DNA from: Gymnodinialimonas sp. 202GB13-11
GTDB lineage: Bacteria > Pseudomonadota > Alphaproteobacteria > Rhodobacterales > Rhodobacteraceae
Reading direction: 5' to 3'
DNA length: 64,000 nucleotides
Assembly (NCBI RefSeq): GCF_040932485.1
Contig: NZ_JBFRBH010000001.1
Span: 2,170,001 to 2,234,000 of the forward strand
In this document: positions 35,422 to 43,895 of the stretch, in pieces
Position numbering within the stretch: the first letter of the stretch is position 1
How the letters are laid out: the number at the start of each line of letters is the position of its first letter
Made by a program: the position numbers and the translations under genes
The notes under the pieces: generated by a model
Seen by the model: the letters and a program-made list of their open reading frames with translations, nothing else
Database searches by the model: none
What the model was told of the DNA's origin: nothing

Positions 35422-35862
35422 ATGTCCAAGACCCGTTTCCTCGGCTATTGGATCGTATCCCATGATGAGGACAGCGCGTTGGAAGCCGTGCGCATGGCGG
35501 GCCTGCCGCTTCTGCTGATGGGTTTCAACCTGCTGGGGCTCGCAATTCTCTTTCTATCGCTCGTCCCCACATTTGGACCGGCCATTCTCGGGCTGCTCGG
35601 CACAGCCATCGCGTGCATCATCATCGCGTTCCGTCTGCGCGAGGGACATGCCGCATGGGTTCCTATCGTCGCGTTGCTTTTCGGGGCCTACATCATCGTC
35701 AACGTGGCCTTCACTTGGCTTGGCGCGACAATTGCCGCAGCCCCGAGCGGCGCGTTGATCGCCACTCAATGGATCATCCCGCTCATTTGCCTGATCCTTG
35801 TCAGCGCAGGCATTCGGGGTTGGCTTTGGCTGCGGTCAAACGGCGTCAAACGGTCGTTCTAG
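35422..35862 (+). CDS. Four-helix membrane protein of unknown function
   Basis: This 146-residue protein has four hydrophobic segments (residues ~27-50, 53-70, 80-100 and 115-133). I do not recognise a named family. It begins 12 bases after the soeC stop, so it may be the last gene of the soe operon, possibly as an assembly factor or unrelated passenger. Its 3' end overlaps the convergent gene by four bases. Confidence 0.6.
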   Translation: MSKTRFLGYWIVSHDEDSALEAVRMAGLPLLLMGFNLLGLAILFLSLVPTFGPAILGLLGTAIACIIIAFRLREGHAAWVPIVALLFGAYIIVNVAFTWLGATIAAAPSGALIATQWIIPLICLILVSAGIRGWLWLRSNGVKRSF

Positions 35863-36299
35863 CCCGTACTTTGCCTACGCTCAGGCAATAGGATGGTGTC
35901 CGCATGGCGCCGCAAATGGGCCAACAGCGCTGCGTCCACGTCGGCCTCCAGATCATCGAATGCGCGGTCGGCCCGCGCCAGTTCGGCCGGCGACCACGCC
36001 CCACCTGTCACATCGCGAAGTACCGCAGCATGGCCCCTCAAGCCGACAGCCGTCAAAGCAGAACAGGTTGGGTCAGCAAGTTCAGTGCCTCGGTTCATGT
36101 GATATTGCGCATGTCCCCCATTCCAGACTTCGCCCGTGTAGATCAGGATCAGCTGGACCTGCCATTCCGGCTCCGCCAGCCCCATGCGCATCGCACCATC
36201 ACGGGCCCGATGCGCCCAAAACCCGGACAGCGTCGCCACTGCGTCTGCCGCGTCTGAGGAGGCCAATAGCCTCTCTATGAATGCCTCACCAATGCGCAT
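35859..36299 (-). CDS. DMP19/DUF4375-like protein
   Basis: The ~146-residue protein contains YTGEVWNGGHAQYHMNRG, close to the NGG-x-Q-x-x-x-N core of the DMP19 (DUF4375) family, which is linked to DNA mimicry in a few cases but mostly unstudied. I chose the ATG at 36299; an ATG at 36407 would add 36 residues with no family likeness. It is a single gene, convergent with the membrane-protein gene and divergent from a DUF2059-like gene. Function unknown. Confidence 0.6.
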   Translation of the reverse strand: MRIGEAFIERLLASSDAADAVATLSGFWAHRARDGAMRMGLAEPEWQVQLILIYTGEVWNGGHAQYHMNRGTELADPTCSALTAVGLRGHAAVLRDVTGGAWSPAELARADRAFDDLEADVDAALLAHLRRHADTILLPERRQSTG

Positions 36300-36410
36300 G
36301 GCGTTCCAATGACTCCGACGGTCCGCTTTTGCCCAAGCGATTTGCATTGGCAAACAGCGCCACACGACCCAAGTTACCCATGAATGCAGTTTCGAAAAAG
36401 GACCCAAACC

Positions 36411-36875
36411 ATGCGCGCCCTCACCTTCGCCTTCGCCCTTGCCCTAACACCGCTGACCGCCGCGGCCCAGTCGGTCGAGGAACTCGCCCGCGAATATGCC
36501 GCCCTGCCCGCCGTGCAGGAGATGATGTCGGCCATGTTCTCCCCTGAGGCCTCCGCCGCGCAGATCGCCGCCACGCTGCCGCCCGGGATGGAGTTGACCG
36601 AACAACAGCTCACCGACCTTGGCAACCTGCTTTCCGAAGAGCTGGTCGATTTCCAGCCACGACTTGAGGTTCTGATGATCGAAGGCATGGTCAACACCTT
36701 CAACGAGGAAGAGATGCAGGCGATGATCGACTTCTATTCCTCGGATGTCGGCCGCTCGATCCTGGTGCAGACCCAGCCGATGTTCACCAACATCATGACA
36801 ACGCTTGCCCCCGAAATGCAGGCACGGATGCTGACCCGTCAGGCCGACATCATGGCGATCATCATGGGTCAGTGA
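36411..36875 (+). CDS. DUF2059-like exported protein
   Basis: The 154-residue product has a signal peptide (MRALTFAFALALTPLTAAAQ) and a helical mature part ending FNEEEMQAMIDFYSSDVGRSIL, the characteristic DUF2059 segment. An AAAAAGGA site precedes the ATG. DUF2059 proteins are periplasmic and of unknown function. It stands alone between divergent and convergent neighbours. Confidence 0.75.
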   Translation: MRALTFAFALALTPLTAAAQSVEELAREYAALPAVQEMMSAMFSPEASAAQIAATLPPGMELTEQQLTDLGNLLSEELVDFQPRLEVLMIEGMVNTFNEEEMQAMIDFYSSDVGRSILVQTQPMFTNIMTTLAPEMQARMLTRQADIMAIIMGQ

Positions 36876-36878
36876 GCC

Positions 36879-37226
36879 CTAAAGGTCGTGGAAGAAATGC
36901 AGTTGGTGACCGGCCATGTCGGTCACCGTGAATTGCCGCAAGCCCCACGGCGTATCAGCTAATGGACCGGTGATCGGCGCGCTCCTTTCGGCCAAATCCG
37001 CGTGCACCGCATCCACATCCGGGCAGAAAATCCACAACACGTTCGGTTGGATCTCCTCCTCCGTCTCCCGCAGGAAAATCGCCGCTTCGCCATGGGCCAC
37101 GCCGCCGATGCGCCCGCCCTCATGGTGCCACTTGATCTCGAACCCCAGATGATCGCGATACCAGGCCTGCGCTTCCGGGACGGAGCGGACAGGAAGGGCA
37201 GCGACGGGTTGGGCGATCCTTTGCAT
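36879..37226 (-). CDS. VOC-superfamily (glyoxalase/bleomycin-resistance) protein
   Basis: This 115-residue protein has the paired beta-alpha-beta-beta-beta fold of the VOC superfamily: VAALPVRSVPEAQAWYRDHLGFE at the start and FTVTDMAGHQLHFFH at the end. Single-domain members dimerise to form a metal or ligand site. The substrate cannot be predicted. It ends three bases beyond the convergent DUF2059 gene. Confidence 0.75.
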   Translation of the reverse strand: MQRIAQPVAALPVRSVPEAQAWYRDHLGFEIKWHHEGGRIGGVAHGEAAIFLRETEEEIQPNVLWIFCPDVDAVHADLAERSAPITGPLADTPWGLRQFTVTDMAGHQLHFFHDL

Positions 37227-37270
37227 GAAGGCGTTCTACCACGTCCGCCGAACCCGGCCAATATTGCGGG

Positions 37271-37663
37271 CTAGTCCGCCTTTATGATCGACCCTGCATC
37301 CCAAGGCTGCGCCGCGTCGGAATAGATCGACCGCTCCGGGGCATATTGTGCCGGGTCATCCAGCGATCCCGCATGCACGTAGACCCGGTCCCCCATGCGC
37401 GCGCTTCGGCGGATCAACTGCGCCCCGCAATCCGGGCAGAAGCCGCTATAGGTCGATTGACCGGACCCGCCCTGCATTTCGTAAATTCGGCACGTCTCGC
37501 TGATCGCAAAACCCTCACGCGCCAACGGCATCATCTCGGTATGGCCCGAGCCGGTCAGTTGCTGGCAATCGCGGCAATGACACCGAAAGGGCGCCGCGTC
37601 GAGCGGCGTTCCCGCATACCGGACCTTGCCGCATTTGCACCCGCCGGTGATTTGATCGGCCAT
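37271..37663 (-). CDS. GFA-family zinc-binding protein (glutathione-dependent formaldehyde-activating-like/CENP-V)
   Basis: The 130-residue protein shows the GFA cysteine pattern: GGCKCGKVRY, then FRCHCRDCQQLTGSG and later SGFCPDCGAQLI. These coordinate zinc in the Gfa/CENP-V fold. The ATG at 37663 has an AGGGGGG site; an upstream ATG at 37771 lacks family similarity. The name reflects S-hydroxymethylglutathione chemistry in one member, but most have no proven activity. It is probably a stand-alone gene. Confidence 0.8.
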   Translation of the reverse strand: MADQITGGCKCGKVRYAGTPLDAAPFRCHCRDCQQLTGSGHTEMMPLAREGFAISETCRIYEMQGGSGQSTYSGFCPDCGAQLIRRSARMGDRVYVHAGSLDDPAQYAPERSIYSDAAQPWDAGSIIKAD

Positions 37664-37728
37664 GGCGTGCCCCCCCTTCAGGCCCACGATAAGCGCGCCC
37701 AATCCCCCTGTCACCGGACGGCTTGCCC

Positions 37729-38505
37729 CTACATCAAATGCGCGAAATCCGGGTGCGCCGCGAACCGCCATTTGCGAAGCGGCCCTGCCATGACGTTGAG
37801 GTAATACATCTCCACCCCGTAAGGCGTGCCGCAGGGGTGATGGCCCTTGGGCACGAGCACGACATCTCCATCGCTCACCGCCATGGTCTCGTCCAGCGAT
37901 CCGTCCTCGGTGAACACCCGCTGCACGCCAAATCCCTGCGCGGGGTTCAGGCGGTGGTAGTACGTCTCTTCCAGATAGGTGATGTTCGGGAAATCATCCT
38001 CGTCATGGCGGTGCGGCGCGTAGCTGCTCCAATGGCCCGCTGGCGTGAACACCTCCGTCACCAGCAGGCTGTCGGCCACGTCGCGGTCTTCCATCGCGAT
38101 GTTGTGGATGTGGCGCAGGTTCGTGCCCACGCCGCGATCCACCATCTTGATGCCCTCCGGGCCAAGCGCCTGAGCCGGCCGCTCACCGGACCCGGGTGCG
38201 GAGCACACGGCCAGCACGCAATCCGTGACCGCCTCCACCCGCCAGTCCCCCGGCTGATAAGCGCAGGCAGGCGGCGTCTTTTCCCACACGCTCATCCGCT
38301 CGCCCATCTCACCCAGCCCGTCGACAACCGCCCGGCCTTCAACCAGCACAAGGATCACTTCACGCCCGGCCTCACCACCTGTCGCAACGTCACCCGGCGA
38401 CAGATGCCAGACGTCAAAGCCCACATAGCCCCACCCGGCACTGTCGGGCGTGATATGTTGCACACGCCCTGTTGTTCCGTTTGGCTTGACCAATAGGTCC
38501 ATCAA
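37729..38505 (-). CDS. IolB-family 5-deoxy-glucuronate isomerase paralogue
   Basis: The 258-residue protein has the bicupin fold of IolB/KduI with a metal-binding APHRHDEDD segment and HHPCGTPYGVEMYYLNVMAGP near the C-terminus. It is one of two IolB-like proteins in the window; the other (50052-50891) lies in the iolDCB operon. This copy overlaps the dioxygenase gene stop by four bases and ends the operon of the inositol-type importer. It may isomerise a modified deoxyglucuronate derived from a substituted inositol, or simply duplicate the activity. The fold is clear; the paralogue role is inferred. Confidence 0.8.
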   Translation of the reverse strand: MMDLLVKPNGTTGRVQHITPDSAGWGYVGFDVWHLSPGDVATGGEAGREVILVLVEGRAVVDGLGEMGERMSVWEKTPPACAYQPGDWRVEAVTDCVLAVCSAPGSGERPAQALGPEGIKMVDRGVGTNLRHIHNIAMEDRDVADSLLVTEVFTPAGHWSSYAPHRHDEDDFPNITYLEETYYHRLNPAQGFGVQRVFTEDGSLDETMAVSDGDVVLVPKGHHPCGTPYGVEMYYLNVMAGPLRKWRFAAHPDFAHLM

Positions 38506-39644
38506 ATCCCCCTGCGTGTGATTTGCGCATCCAGTGCCGCGCCAAACGCCTCCGCACTCATGCCCTCCGCCAGCCCGCGCCGCAACAGGGCCGCCATGCT
38601 TTCGGGGGCGAGCCCGCCTACCGGTGGGTCGGTGTCGAGGTTCGTCGGGAACGCATAGCCCTCCGCCGTGCAGGCAATCGCCGCTTCACGCCGTTCTTCC
38701 GGCAAGTCGCCCATCACATCGAAAATCAGCTTGCTCATCCCAACCCGATCCACCGTCTCCATCGCCCGGCCAAAGGCGGACGAGACCTGCAACAGGTTCG
38801 CCATCCGGTGAATATCCTCAGAGACATTGGCCCCCGCGGCATGGAACAGCGCCGGGTTGAAGAACAACCCATCCCCCTTTTCCAACGGCAGCTGAATGCA
38901 ATGCGCCTCAAAATGCTCCGCGAATTCGGGGCGCCGATAGGCCATGTATCCAGCGGCAAACATCTGACTAAACGGCAGCAACTTCGTCGGGCCGCTTGTC
39001 AGCGGCATGTCACAATGGGCCAGCGCGCCCTGCAAGGTCATCACCTGGCTCAGGTCATGCACATGCGCGGGGTATTTCGCTGCCACATCCGCCGTCTGAA
39101 ACCCCAGATGATAGTCGCGGTGCGCGGTCTGTGCCTGTCCGCCGGGGCGCACGACATTGACCTGCGCGGTCATCTGGAAATCTGGACCCAGCCACGCCTC
39201 GGCAACCGCCGCCACCGCAGGCGCACCGTAATAGGCGGCAAAACCCGCAGGATCGCGTTTGCAGTGCTTCTCAAGCGCGTTCCAGATCCGCGAGTTGGCC
39301 CCGGCAGCGGCGAAGTGATCCGCCCCGCCGCCCTGCCCGGCCTCATCCGCAACGATCCGGTTGAAGACGTCTGTCGCCGCATCAATCGCTGCGTGATCGG
39401 GCTGCGCCTGTTTCAGCACAACCGCGCCGGCGGATTTGCCCAGAACCCAAGCCCATTCCGCCAATAGCTCTGACCGCTTCGGACCCGCCAAAACCTGCCC
39501 CAGCGCCGCCATATCATAGATCGGCACGTTCTTTTCCACGCGGTCCGTGAAGGACAGCTCAGACGGGTCCAGCACCCGCGCGGTCAGCTCTGCAAACTCC
39601 GCCAGCGTCCCGCTTTCGGAGGTGAAGTACCCTGTGTGCTTCAT
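38502..39644 (-). CDS. Phytanoyl-CoA-dioxygenase-family Fe(II)/2-oxoglutarate oxygenase in an inositol operon
   Basis: This 380-residue protein matches the PhyH family. The metal triad is visible as His175, Asp177 (AHRDYHLGF) and His268 (ALFHAAG), and Arg280 (SEDIHR) fits the 2-oxoglutarate anchor. The family hydroxylates small metabolites or removes O- or N-alkyl groups through hydroxylation. It starts 15 bases after the importer ATPase gene and overlaps the IolB paralogue by four bases, so it is expressed with inositol import under the shared palindromic operator. A role in trimming a substituted inositol, such as an O-methyl form, before standard Iol chemistry is a reasonable hypothesis. 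It is not ectoine hydroxylase by context. Confidence 0.8.
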   Translation of the reverse strand: MKHTGYFTSESGTLAEFAELTARVLDPSELSFTDRVEKNVPIYDMAALGQVLAGPKRSELLAEWAWVLGKSAGAVVLKQAQPDHAAIDAATDVFNRIVADEAGQGGGADHFAAAGANSRIWNALEKHCKRDPAGFAAYYGAPAVAAVAEAWLGPDFQMTAQVNVVRPGGQAQTAHRDYHLGFQTADVAAKYPAHVHDLSQVMTLQGALAHCDMPLTSGPTKLLPFSQMFAAGYMAYRRPEFAEHFEAHCIQLPLEKGDGLFFNPALFHAAGANVSEDIHRMANLLQVSSAFGRAMETVDRVGMSKLIFDVMGDLPEERREAAIACTAEGYAFPTNLDTDPPVGGLAPESMAALLRRGLAEGMSAEAFGAALDAQITRRGI

Positions 39645-39659
39645 CGGTCTGATCCCTAT

Positions 39660-40427
39660 TCAGACGGTTCCGCCAAGCGAGCCTTCCAGCTGCGCCATTT
39701 CCTGCCCACCGGCCATGAGGTCCTGCAACTCCTCCGGCGTGATATTGCCCCGGTCCGCCGTGCCAAGCGTTTGGCCGCGATTAAGCACCGTAAACCGGTC
39801 GCCCACGGCCATCGCGTGGCGCACGTTGTGGGTGATGAACACGACCCCAATGCCCGCCTTGCGGACCCGGTCCACCGTGGCCAGCACGTTCGAGGTCTGG
39901 CGCACACCCAACGCCGATGTCGGCTCGTCCAAAATCAGAACCTTCGCCCCAAAATAGACCGCCCGCGCGATGGCAACCGTCTGGCGTTCACCGCCGGACA
40001 ATGTGCCAACCGCCTGATCCGGCGAGCGCAGGTTGATGCCCATCTTCTTCATCTCGGACATGGTCGTGGAGTTCGCCTTGTCGAAGTCGATGAACAGACC
40101 TTTCTTAGGTTCCCGCCCCATCCAGAAGTTCCGCGTGACCGACATCAGCGGGATCATGGCGAGGTCTTGGTAAACCGTCGCAATCCCCGCCTCCATCGCG
40201 TCTCGCGGGCTGGCGAAGTTCATCTGCTTGCCTTCGAACATAATCTCGCCCGAGGTCGGCTTGTGCACGCCTGACATGGTCTTGATGAAGGTCGATTTGC
40301 CCGCGCCGTTGTCGCCCAGAAGGCAGTGGCATTCGCCCGCCTTCACGTCGAAAGACACGCCATTCAGGGCAATCACCGGGCCGAAGTGCTTCTTGATCTC
40401 TTTCATTTCAACAATAGGAGCGGTCAT
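39660..40427 (-). CDS. CUT2-type ABC transporter ATP-binding protein, single-domain (FrcA-like)
   Basis: The 255-residue protein has one complete ABC domain: Walker [10 protein letters not shown] at 38-46, signature [14 protein letters not shown] and Walker [14 protein letters not shown] single domain distinguishes it from the 496-residue double ATPase of the other importer and resembles FrcA of rhizobial fructose transport. The start overlaps the permease stop by one base, and an AGGAG site precedes it. With the permease and binding protein it forms the importer of the inositol regulon. Confidence 0.92.
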   Translation of the reverse strand: MTAPIVEMKEIKKHFGPVIALNGVSFDVKAGECHCLLGDNGAGKSTFIKTMSGVHKPTSGEIMFEGKQMNFASPRDAMEAGIATVYQDLAMIPLMSVTRNFWMGREPKKGLFIDFDKANSTTMSEMKKMGINLRSPDQAVGTLSGGERQTVAIARAVYFGAKVLILDEPTSALGVRQTSNVLATVDRVRKAGIGVVFITHNVRHAMAVGDRFTVLNRGQTLGTADRGNITPEELQDLMAGGQEMAQLEGSLGGTV

Positions 40428-41554
40428 TAGCGTTCTCCTGTGATGATGCGGCGGACGTATGTGTTCAGGATCACCGCAAATAGCAGGATCACACCCAGGA
40501 ACACCCGGAACAGCGAGTTCTCAACGCCGGCAAAGAATAGGCCCTGCTGCACGACGCCAAAGATGATCGCACCAAGCGCCGCACCCACGACTGAACCATA
40601 TCCGCCAGTCAAAAGCGCACCTCCGATGACCACCGCGATGATCGCCTCGAACTCCTTCAGGATGCCCCGGTCAGCAGCAGCCGTGCCGAATTCGAACACC
40701 TGACAGCAGGCGAAAACGGTCGAGCAGAACGCAGTCACCATGAACATGGAGATCTTCACCCGGTCCACCGGAACGCCCACGTAGCGCGCCGCCTGCGCAT
40801 CACCGCCCGCCGCAAAGATCCAGTTGCCGTAGCGTGTGCGCGTCAGGATCGTGTGGCCAACAACCACCAACACAAGCGCCCAGACGATCAGCATCGGAAT
40901 GCCGGTGACCACAGGCTCCCCCTCGCGCGTGCCGCGCGTGAAGGTGTCGATCCAGCCCCAATCGGCCATCAGAACGAACAACCACTGCATAATGTCTGCG
41001 CTGAAGATCGAGGCCAGCCAATCGCCCTCTGCCGCGTCTTCGATGCCGCCGATGATCGTGCGGCTTTCCACCGTCTGCGGTATGAAGATCGTGAAGCCGC
41101 GCAGGATGAACAGGAACGCCAGCGTCACAATGAACGACGGAAGGCCCGTGCGCACCACGATGAGGCCGTTGATCGCGCCGATGGCGATGCAAATCACAAA
41201 CGTGATCAGGATCGCAATCCACATCGGCAGGCCCCAGACCACGCCGAACATGGCAATCGAAATCCCCGCGAACCCGATCATCGAGCCAACCGAAAGGTCA
41301 AACTCCCCGGCCACCATCAACATGCAGGCACCCACTGCGATGATCATGAACTGCGCCGAAACCTGGCTCCAGTTCAGGATGCCCTGCGGATTGAACATGC
41401 CGCTGTCCCCGGCAAGGATTCCGAAGAAGACGAAGACCGTGATGACCCCAACGATCCCGCCCAATTCCGGGCGGATCAGCCAGGTCCGCAATCCTCCGAT
41501 TTCTTTAATTCGTTCGTCGTCTGGTCCGCCTGCTGCAGGCTGCGTCTCCGACAT
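40427..41554 (-). CDS. CUT2-type ABC transporter permease of the inositol regulon
   Basis: This 375-residue RbsC-family permease has a soluble N-terminal ~30 residues ([10 protein letters not shown]...) and many membrane helices, with [18 protein letters not shown] and [18 protein letters not shown] as family segments. A ~50-residue insertion between helices ([17 protein letters not shown] onward) is longer than in RbsC. The ATG at 41554 has a strong GGGAGGGG site; an ATG at 41590 adds 12 residues. A single permease gene implies a homodimeric channel. The gap to the binding-protein gene carries a terminator-like hairpin. Confidence 0.9.
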   Translation of the reverse strand: MSETQPAAGGPDDERIKEIGGLRTWLIRPELGGIVGVITVFVFFGILAGDSGMFNPQGILNWSQVSAQFMIIAVGACMLMVAGEFDLSVGSMIGFAGISIAMFGVVWGLPMWIAILITFVICIAIGAINGLIVVRTGLPSFIVTLAFLFILRGFTIFIPQTVESRTIIGGIEDAAEGDWLASIFSADIMQWLFVLMADWGWIDTFTRGTREGEPVVTGIPMLIVWALVLVVVGHTILTRTRYGNWIFAAGGDAQAARYVGVPVDRVKISMFMVTAFCSTVFACCQVFEFGTAAADRGILKEFEAIIAVVIGGALLTGGYGSVVGAALGAIIFGVVQQGLFFAGVENSLFRVFLGVILLFAVILNTYVRRIITGER

Positions 41555-41636
41555 CTGCCCCTCCCGTGTTGTGTCTTCTCTTTCAAGCATCTTGCGAAAG
41601 GCCAGCGTTCCTTGGGCCTTGCGAAATGTGCCGTTG

Positions 41637-41669
41637 AAAAAGGGCAGGCAACGTCTCCGCCACCTGCCC
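41637..41669 (-). terminator. Terminator-like hairpin after the inositol-regulon binding protein gene
   Basis: On the minus strand a seven-pair stem GGGCAGG/CCTGCCC with a 14-base loop is followed directly by TTTTT. It lies 35 bases after the binding-protein stop and upstream of the permease. It probably terminates a fraction of transcripts, giving more binding protein than membrane components. Confidence 0.65.
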
Positions 41670-41703
41670 CGGTATCTGCCGCGATCACATGGACCGCCGC
41701 GCC

Positions 41704-42651
41704 TTAGCGGTACTCACCGGCCAGAGCTTCAACCATCTCAAGCCCGTCTGCGGTGATGAAACCGGGGCCGGAGTTGATGTTGTTGCCCGGCAGCACGCCA
41801 TAGCGGTGGTAGTTCGTCAGCACGACAACCGGCAGGTAGGCCTGCAGGAAGGGCTGCTGGTCGATGCCCCACTGGATCACGCCGTCGCGGATGCCCGCCA
41901 CGATGTTCTCGCCGAGATCGAACGTGCCAAAGTAGATGTCGCCGGCAAGGCCCATCTCTTCCAGCGCCAGGATCGTCGGGTCAGCCGAGGTCGGCCCAAG
42001 CGTCAGGATGCCGTCCGTGTCGGGGTTGGCGTTCAGGTATGCGATAACCCGGTTCTGGATTTCAGCAGGGTCTTGGCCCGCATCGATCATCGAGTCGCCC
42101 AGATCAACACCCAGACCATCAGCAAAGCCCGAGCAGCGCTCAGCCACAACGGGGTTCGAGATCACGTGGTTCACACAAAGGAAGCTGGTCACACCATCGC
42201 CCGCAGCACGCAGACCTGCCGCATAACCGGCGTCATATTCGGGCTGACCCACATACATCAGCGCACCCACTTCGCGTGCCTGATCCGGCGTGCCGGAATT
42301 CATGATGATCACGTCAATGCCCGCATCAACGGCTGCGGTGATCGAGTCGCCCAGAACGTCCGGGTCGGCCAGCGTCGTGATGATGCCATCGGGGCCGGAA
42401 GCTGCTGCCTGCTCGATGATGCGCGCCATGTCAGCGATGTCACCGGTGGGTGGGTTGCGATACTCAACCTCGACGCCCATCTGCTCGCCCGCAAGCGCCA
42501 GCGCGTTGCGGATCGTGTTCCACCAGCTGTCGCTGTCCGGAGCGTGGCTGACAAGAATGTAACGCTCGCCTTCGGCCTGAACGGCGGTGCCGCCCATCAG
42601 GGCTGCTGCGGCAACGGCCGTGACGGCCACCGTCTTGAAGAATGAATTCAT
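41704..42651 (-). CDS. Periplasmic sugar/inositol-binding protein of CUT2 ABC transporter
   Basis: The 315-residue protein has a signal peptide (MNSFFKTVAVTAVAAAALMG; cleavage probably after VQA) and a two-lobe RbsB-like fold (YILVSHAPDSDSWWNTIRNAL). The ATG at 42651 has GGGAGGA six bases upstream; an upstream ATG at 42702 would put 17 charged residues before the signal. It is the first gene of an operon whose start lies 76 bases from the TTGCAACCGGTTGCAA operator shared by sequence with the iol locus, so inositol or a related cyclitol is the likely ligand (IbpA-like role). Confidence 0.85.
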   Translation of the reverse strand: MNSFFKTVAVTAVAAAALMGGTAVQAEGERYILVSHAPDSDSWWNTIRNALALAGEQMGVEVEYRNPPTGDIADMARIIEQAAASGPDGIITTLADPDVLGDSITAAVDAGIDVIIMNSGTPDQAREVGALMYVGQPEYDAGYAAGLRAAGDGVTSFLCVNHVISNPVVAERCSGFADGLGVDLGDSMIDAGQDPAEIQNRVIAYLNANPDTDGILTLGPTSADPTILALEEMGLAGDIYFGTFDLGENIVAGIRDGVIQWGIDQQPFLQAYLPVVVLTNYHRYGVLPGNNINSGPGFITADGLEMVEALAGEYR

Positions 42652-42726
42652 GATGTCCTCCCAATAGGTCATGAGGCAGATCGCATGCGCCCGCCTTGGC
42701 AAAACCGTAGCGGCGATTCTGATTCA

Positions 42727-42742
42727 TTGCAACCGGTTGCAA
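42727..42742. promoter_or_regulatory. Perfect 16-base LacI-type operator of importer/regulator promoters
   Basis: TTGCAACCGGTTGCAA is a perfect palindrome with the CG centre of LacI-family operators. An identical copy is found at 47082-47097 in front of iolD. It lies between the divergent binding-protein and LacI genes, so it probably represses import and the regulator itself. Confidence 0.85.
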
Positions 42743-42812
42743 AATGCGATTTACTCTTTGCTAGAAAATGGCCCATAACGGGCTGAATTTACTTGCAAAG
42801 GAAACGGTTCCC

Positions 42813-43826
42813 GTGGGCGTGACACTGAAGGATGTAGCCGAGAAAGCGGGGGTTTCGACCTCGGCTGTGTCGCGCACCTTCACCGAAGGCGCCTCCGTCT
42901 CGCCGAAAACCCGCGCCAAGGTCGAACGCGCTGCTGACGCGCTTGGCTATTCGCCCAACGCGCTCGCCTCCAGCCTCACGACCGGACGCACCAAGTTGAT
43001 TGGGCTGGTCTCCAACAACTTCCATAACCCGCTGTTTTTGGAAGTCTTCGACCGTTTCACGCGCGGCCTGCAAGACCGGGGCCTGCGCCCTCTGCTCGTC
43101 AATCTGCGCCCCGATGAAATTGATCCGCAAGCCTCGGTGCGCATGCTCAAGCAATACTCGGTAGATGGCGCAATCGTTGCCTCCTCCACCCTGCCGCCGT
43201 CGTTCTCAGAGGCCTACCGCGCCGCGGGTATTCCCGTCGTGAACTCATTCGGGCGCTTCACCACCGCGCCGCAGGTCCATGTCGTCGGCATCGACAACGT
43301 CGCCTGCGGGCGGATGGCGGGCGAAACCCTGATCGCGCGCGGCTACAAGCGCGTTGCCTTCCTTGGTGGCCCTGAAAATGCGACATCCACACAGGACCGC
43401 GCCCTGGGCTTTCTCGCGGCGCTGCGCGAGCATCCAGAGATTGAGGTCACGACCAGCTACGCCGCCGCGTATTCCTTTGATGCAGGCCGAGTGGAGATGA
43501 CGAAACTGCTCATGTCCGATCCGGCCGAGGCCTATTTCTGCGGTGACGACGTTCTGTCCATCGGCGCGCTCAGCGCCGTGGAAGAGGCCGGGCTATCCTG
43601 CCCTGATGATGTCGGCATCATCGGCCTGAACGATATGCAGATGTCCAGCTGGCAAAACATCAACCTCACGACGATCCGCCAACCTGTGGCCGAAATCATC
43701 GGCGCTTCGATCGACCTTGTGATTGGCACAGTGCAAGAGCCAAAGCGCCACCCCGAAACCCGGCTGTTTCCCTGCCGCGTGATCGAACGCGGAACCCTGC
43801 GCCCGCTCACAGACGTGAAGCATTAG
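42813..43826 (+). CDS. LacI-family regulator, probable repressor of the inositol regulon
   Basis: The HTH reads VTLKDVAEKAGVSTSAVSRTF, with the hinge ALASSLTTGRTKLIG and an effector domain with NFHNPLFLEVFDRF and DDVLSIGALSAVEEAG. I prefer the GTG at 42813, eight bases after AAGGAAA, giving 337 residues; an ATG at 42768 would add 15 residues but has no ribosome-binding site. It is divergent from the importer operon, and the identical palindromes here and before iolD make it the likely repressor of both loci. The inducer would be an inositol intermediate. Three 11-base repeats lie just after its stop. Confidence 0.87.
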   Translation: MGVTLKDVAEKAGVSTSAVSRTFTEGASVSPKTRAKVERAADALGYSPNALASSLTTGRTKLIGLVSNNFHNPLFLEVFDRFTRGLQDRGLRPLLVNLRPDEIDPQASVRMLKQYSVDGAIVASSTLPPSFSEAYRAAGIPVVNSFGRFTTAPQVHVVGIDNVACGRMAGETLIARGYKRVAFLGGPENATSTQDRALGFLAALREHPEIEVTTSYAAAYSFDAGRVEMTKLLMSDPAEAYFCGDDVLSIGALSAVEEAGLSCPDDVGIIGLNDMQMSSWQNINLTTIRQPVAEIIGASIDLVIGTVQEPKRHPETRLFPCRVIERGTLRPLTDVKH

Positions 43827-43849
43827 GGGCGGGATTGTGCGAAAATCTG

Positions 43850-43882
43850 TAACTACAGAATAACTACACATTCACTACAGGT
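43850..43882. repeat. Three tandem 11-base repeats (TAACTACA-type)
   Basis: TAACTACAGAA, TAACTACACAT and TCACTACAGGT run in exact 11-base phase between two convergent genes. The conserved core is (T)(A/C)ACTACA. The function is unknown; with only three units and no spacers of array size it is not a CRISPR. Confidence 0.5.
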
Positions 43883-43895
43883 TCTTGCACCCCGA

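Noticed and set aside
38502-39644. Ectoine hydroxylase
   Set aside because: The length and flanks differ, and no ect genes are near; the operon is inositol-related.
43850-43882. CRISPR remnant
   Set aside because: Units are only 11 bases, contiguous and without spacers, and no cas gene is present.
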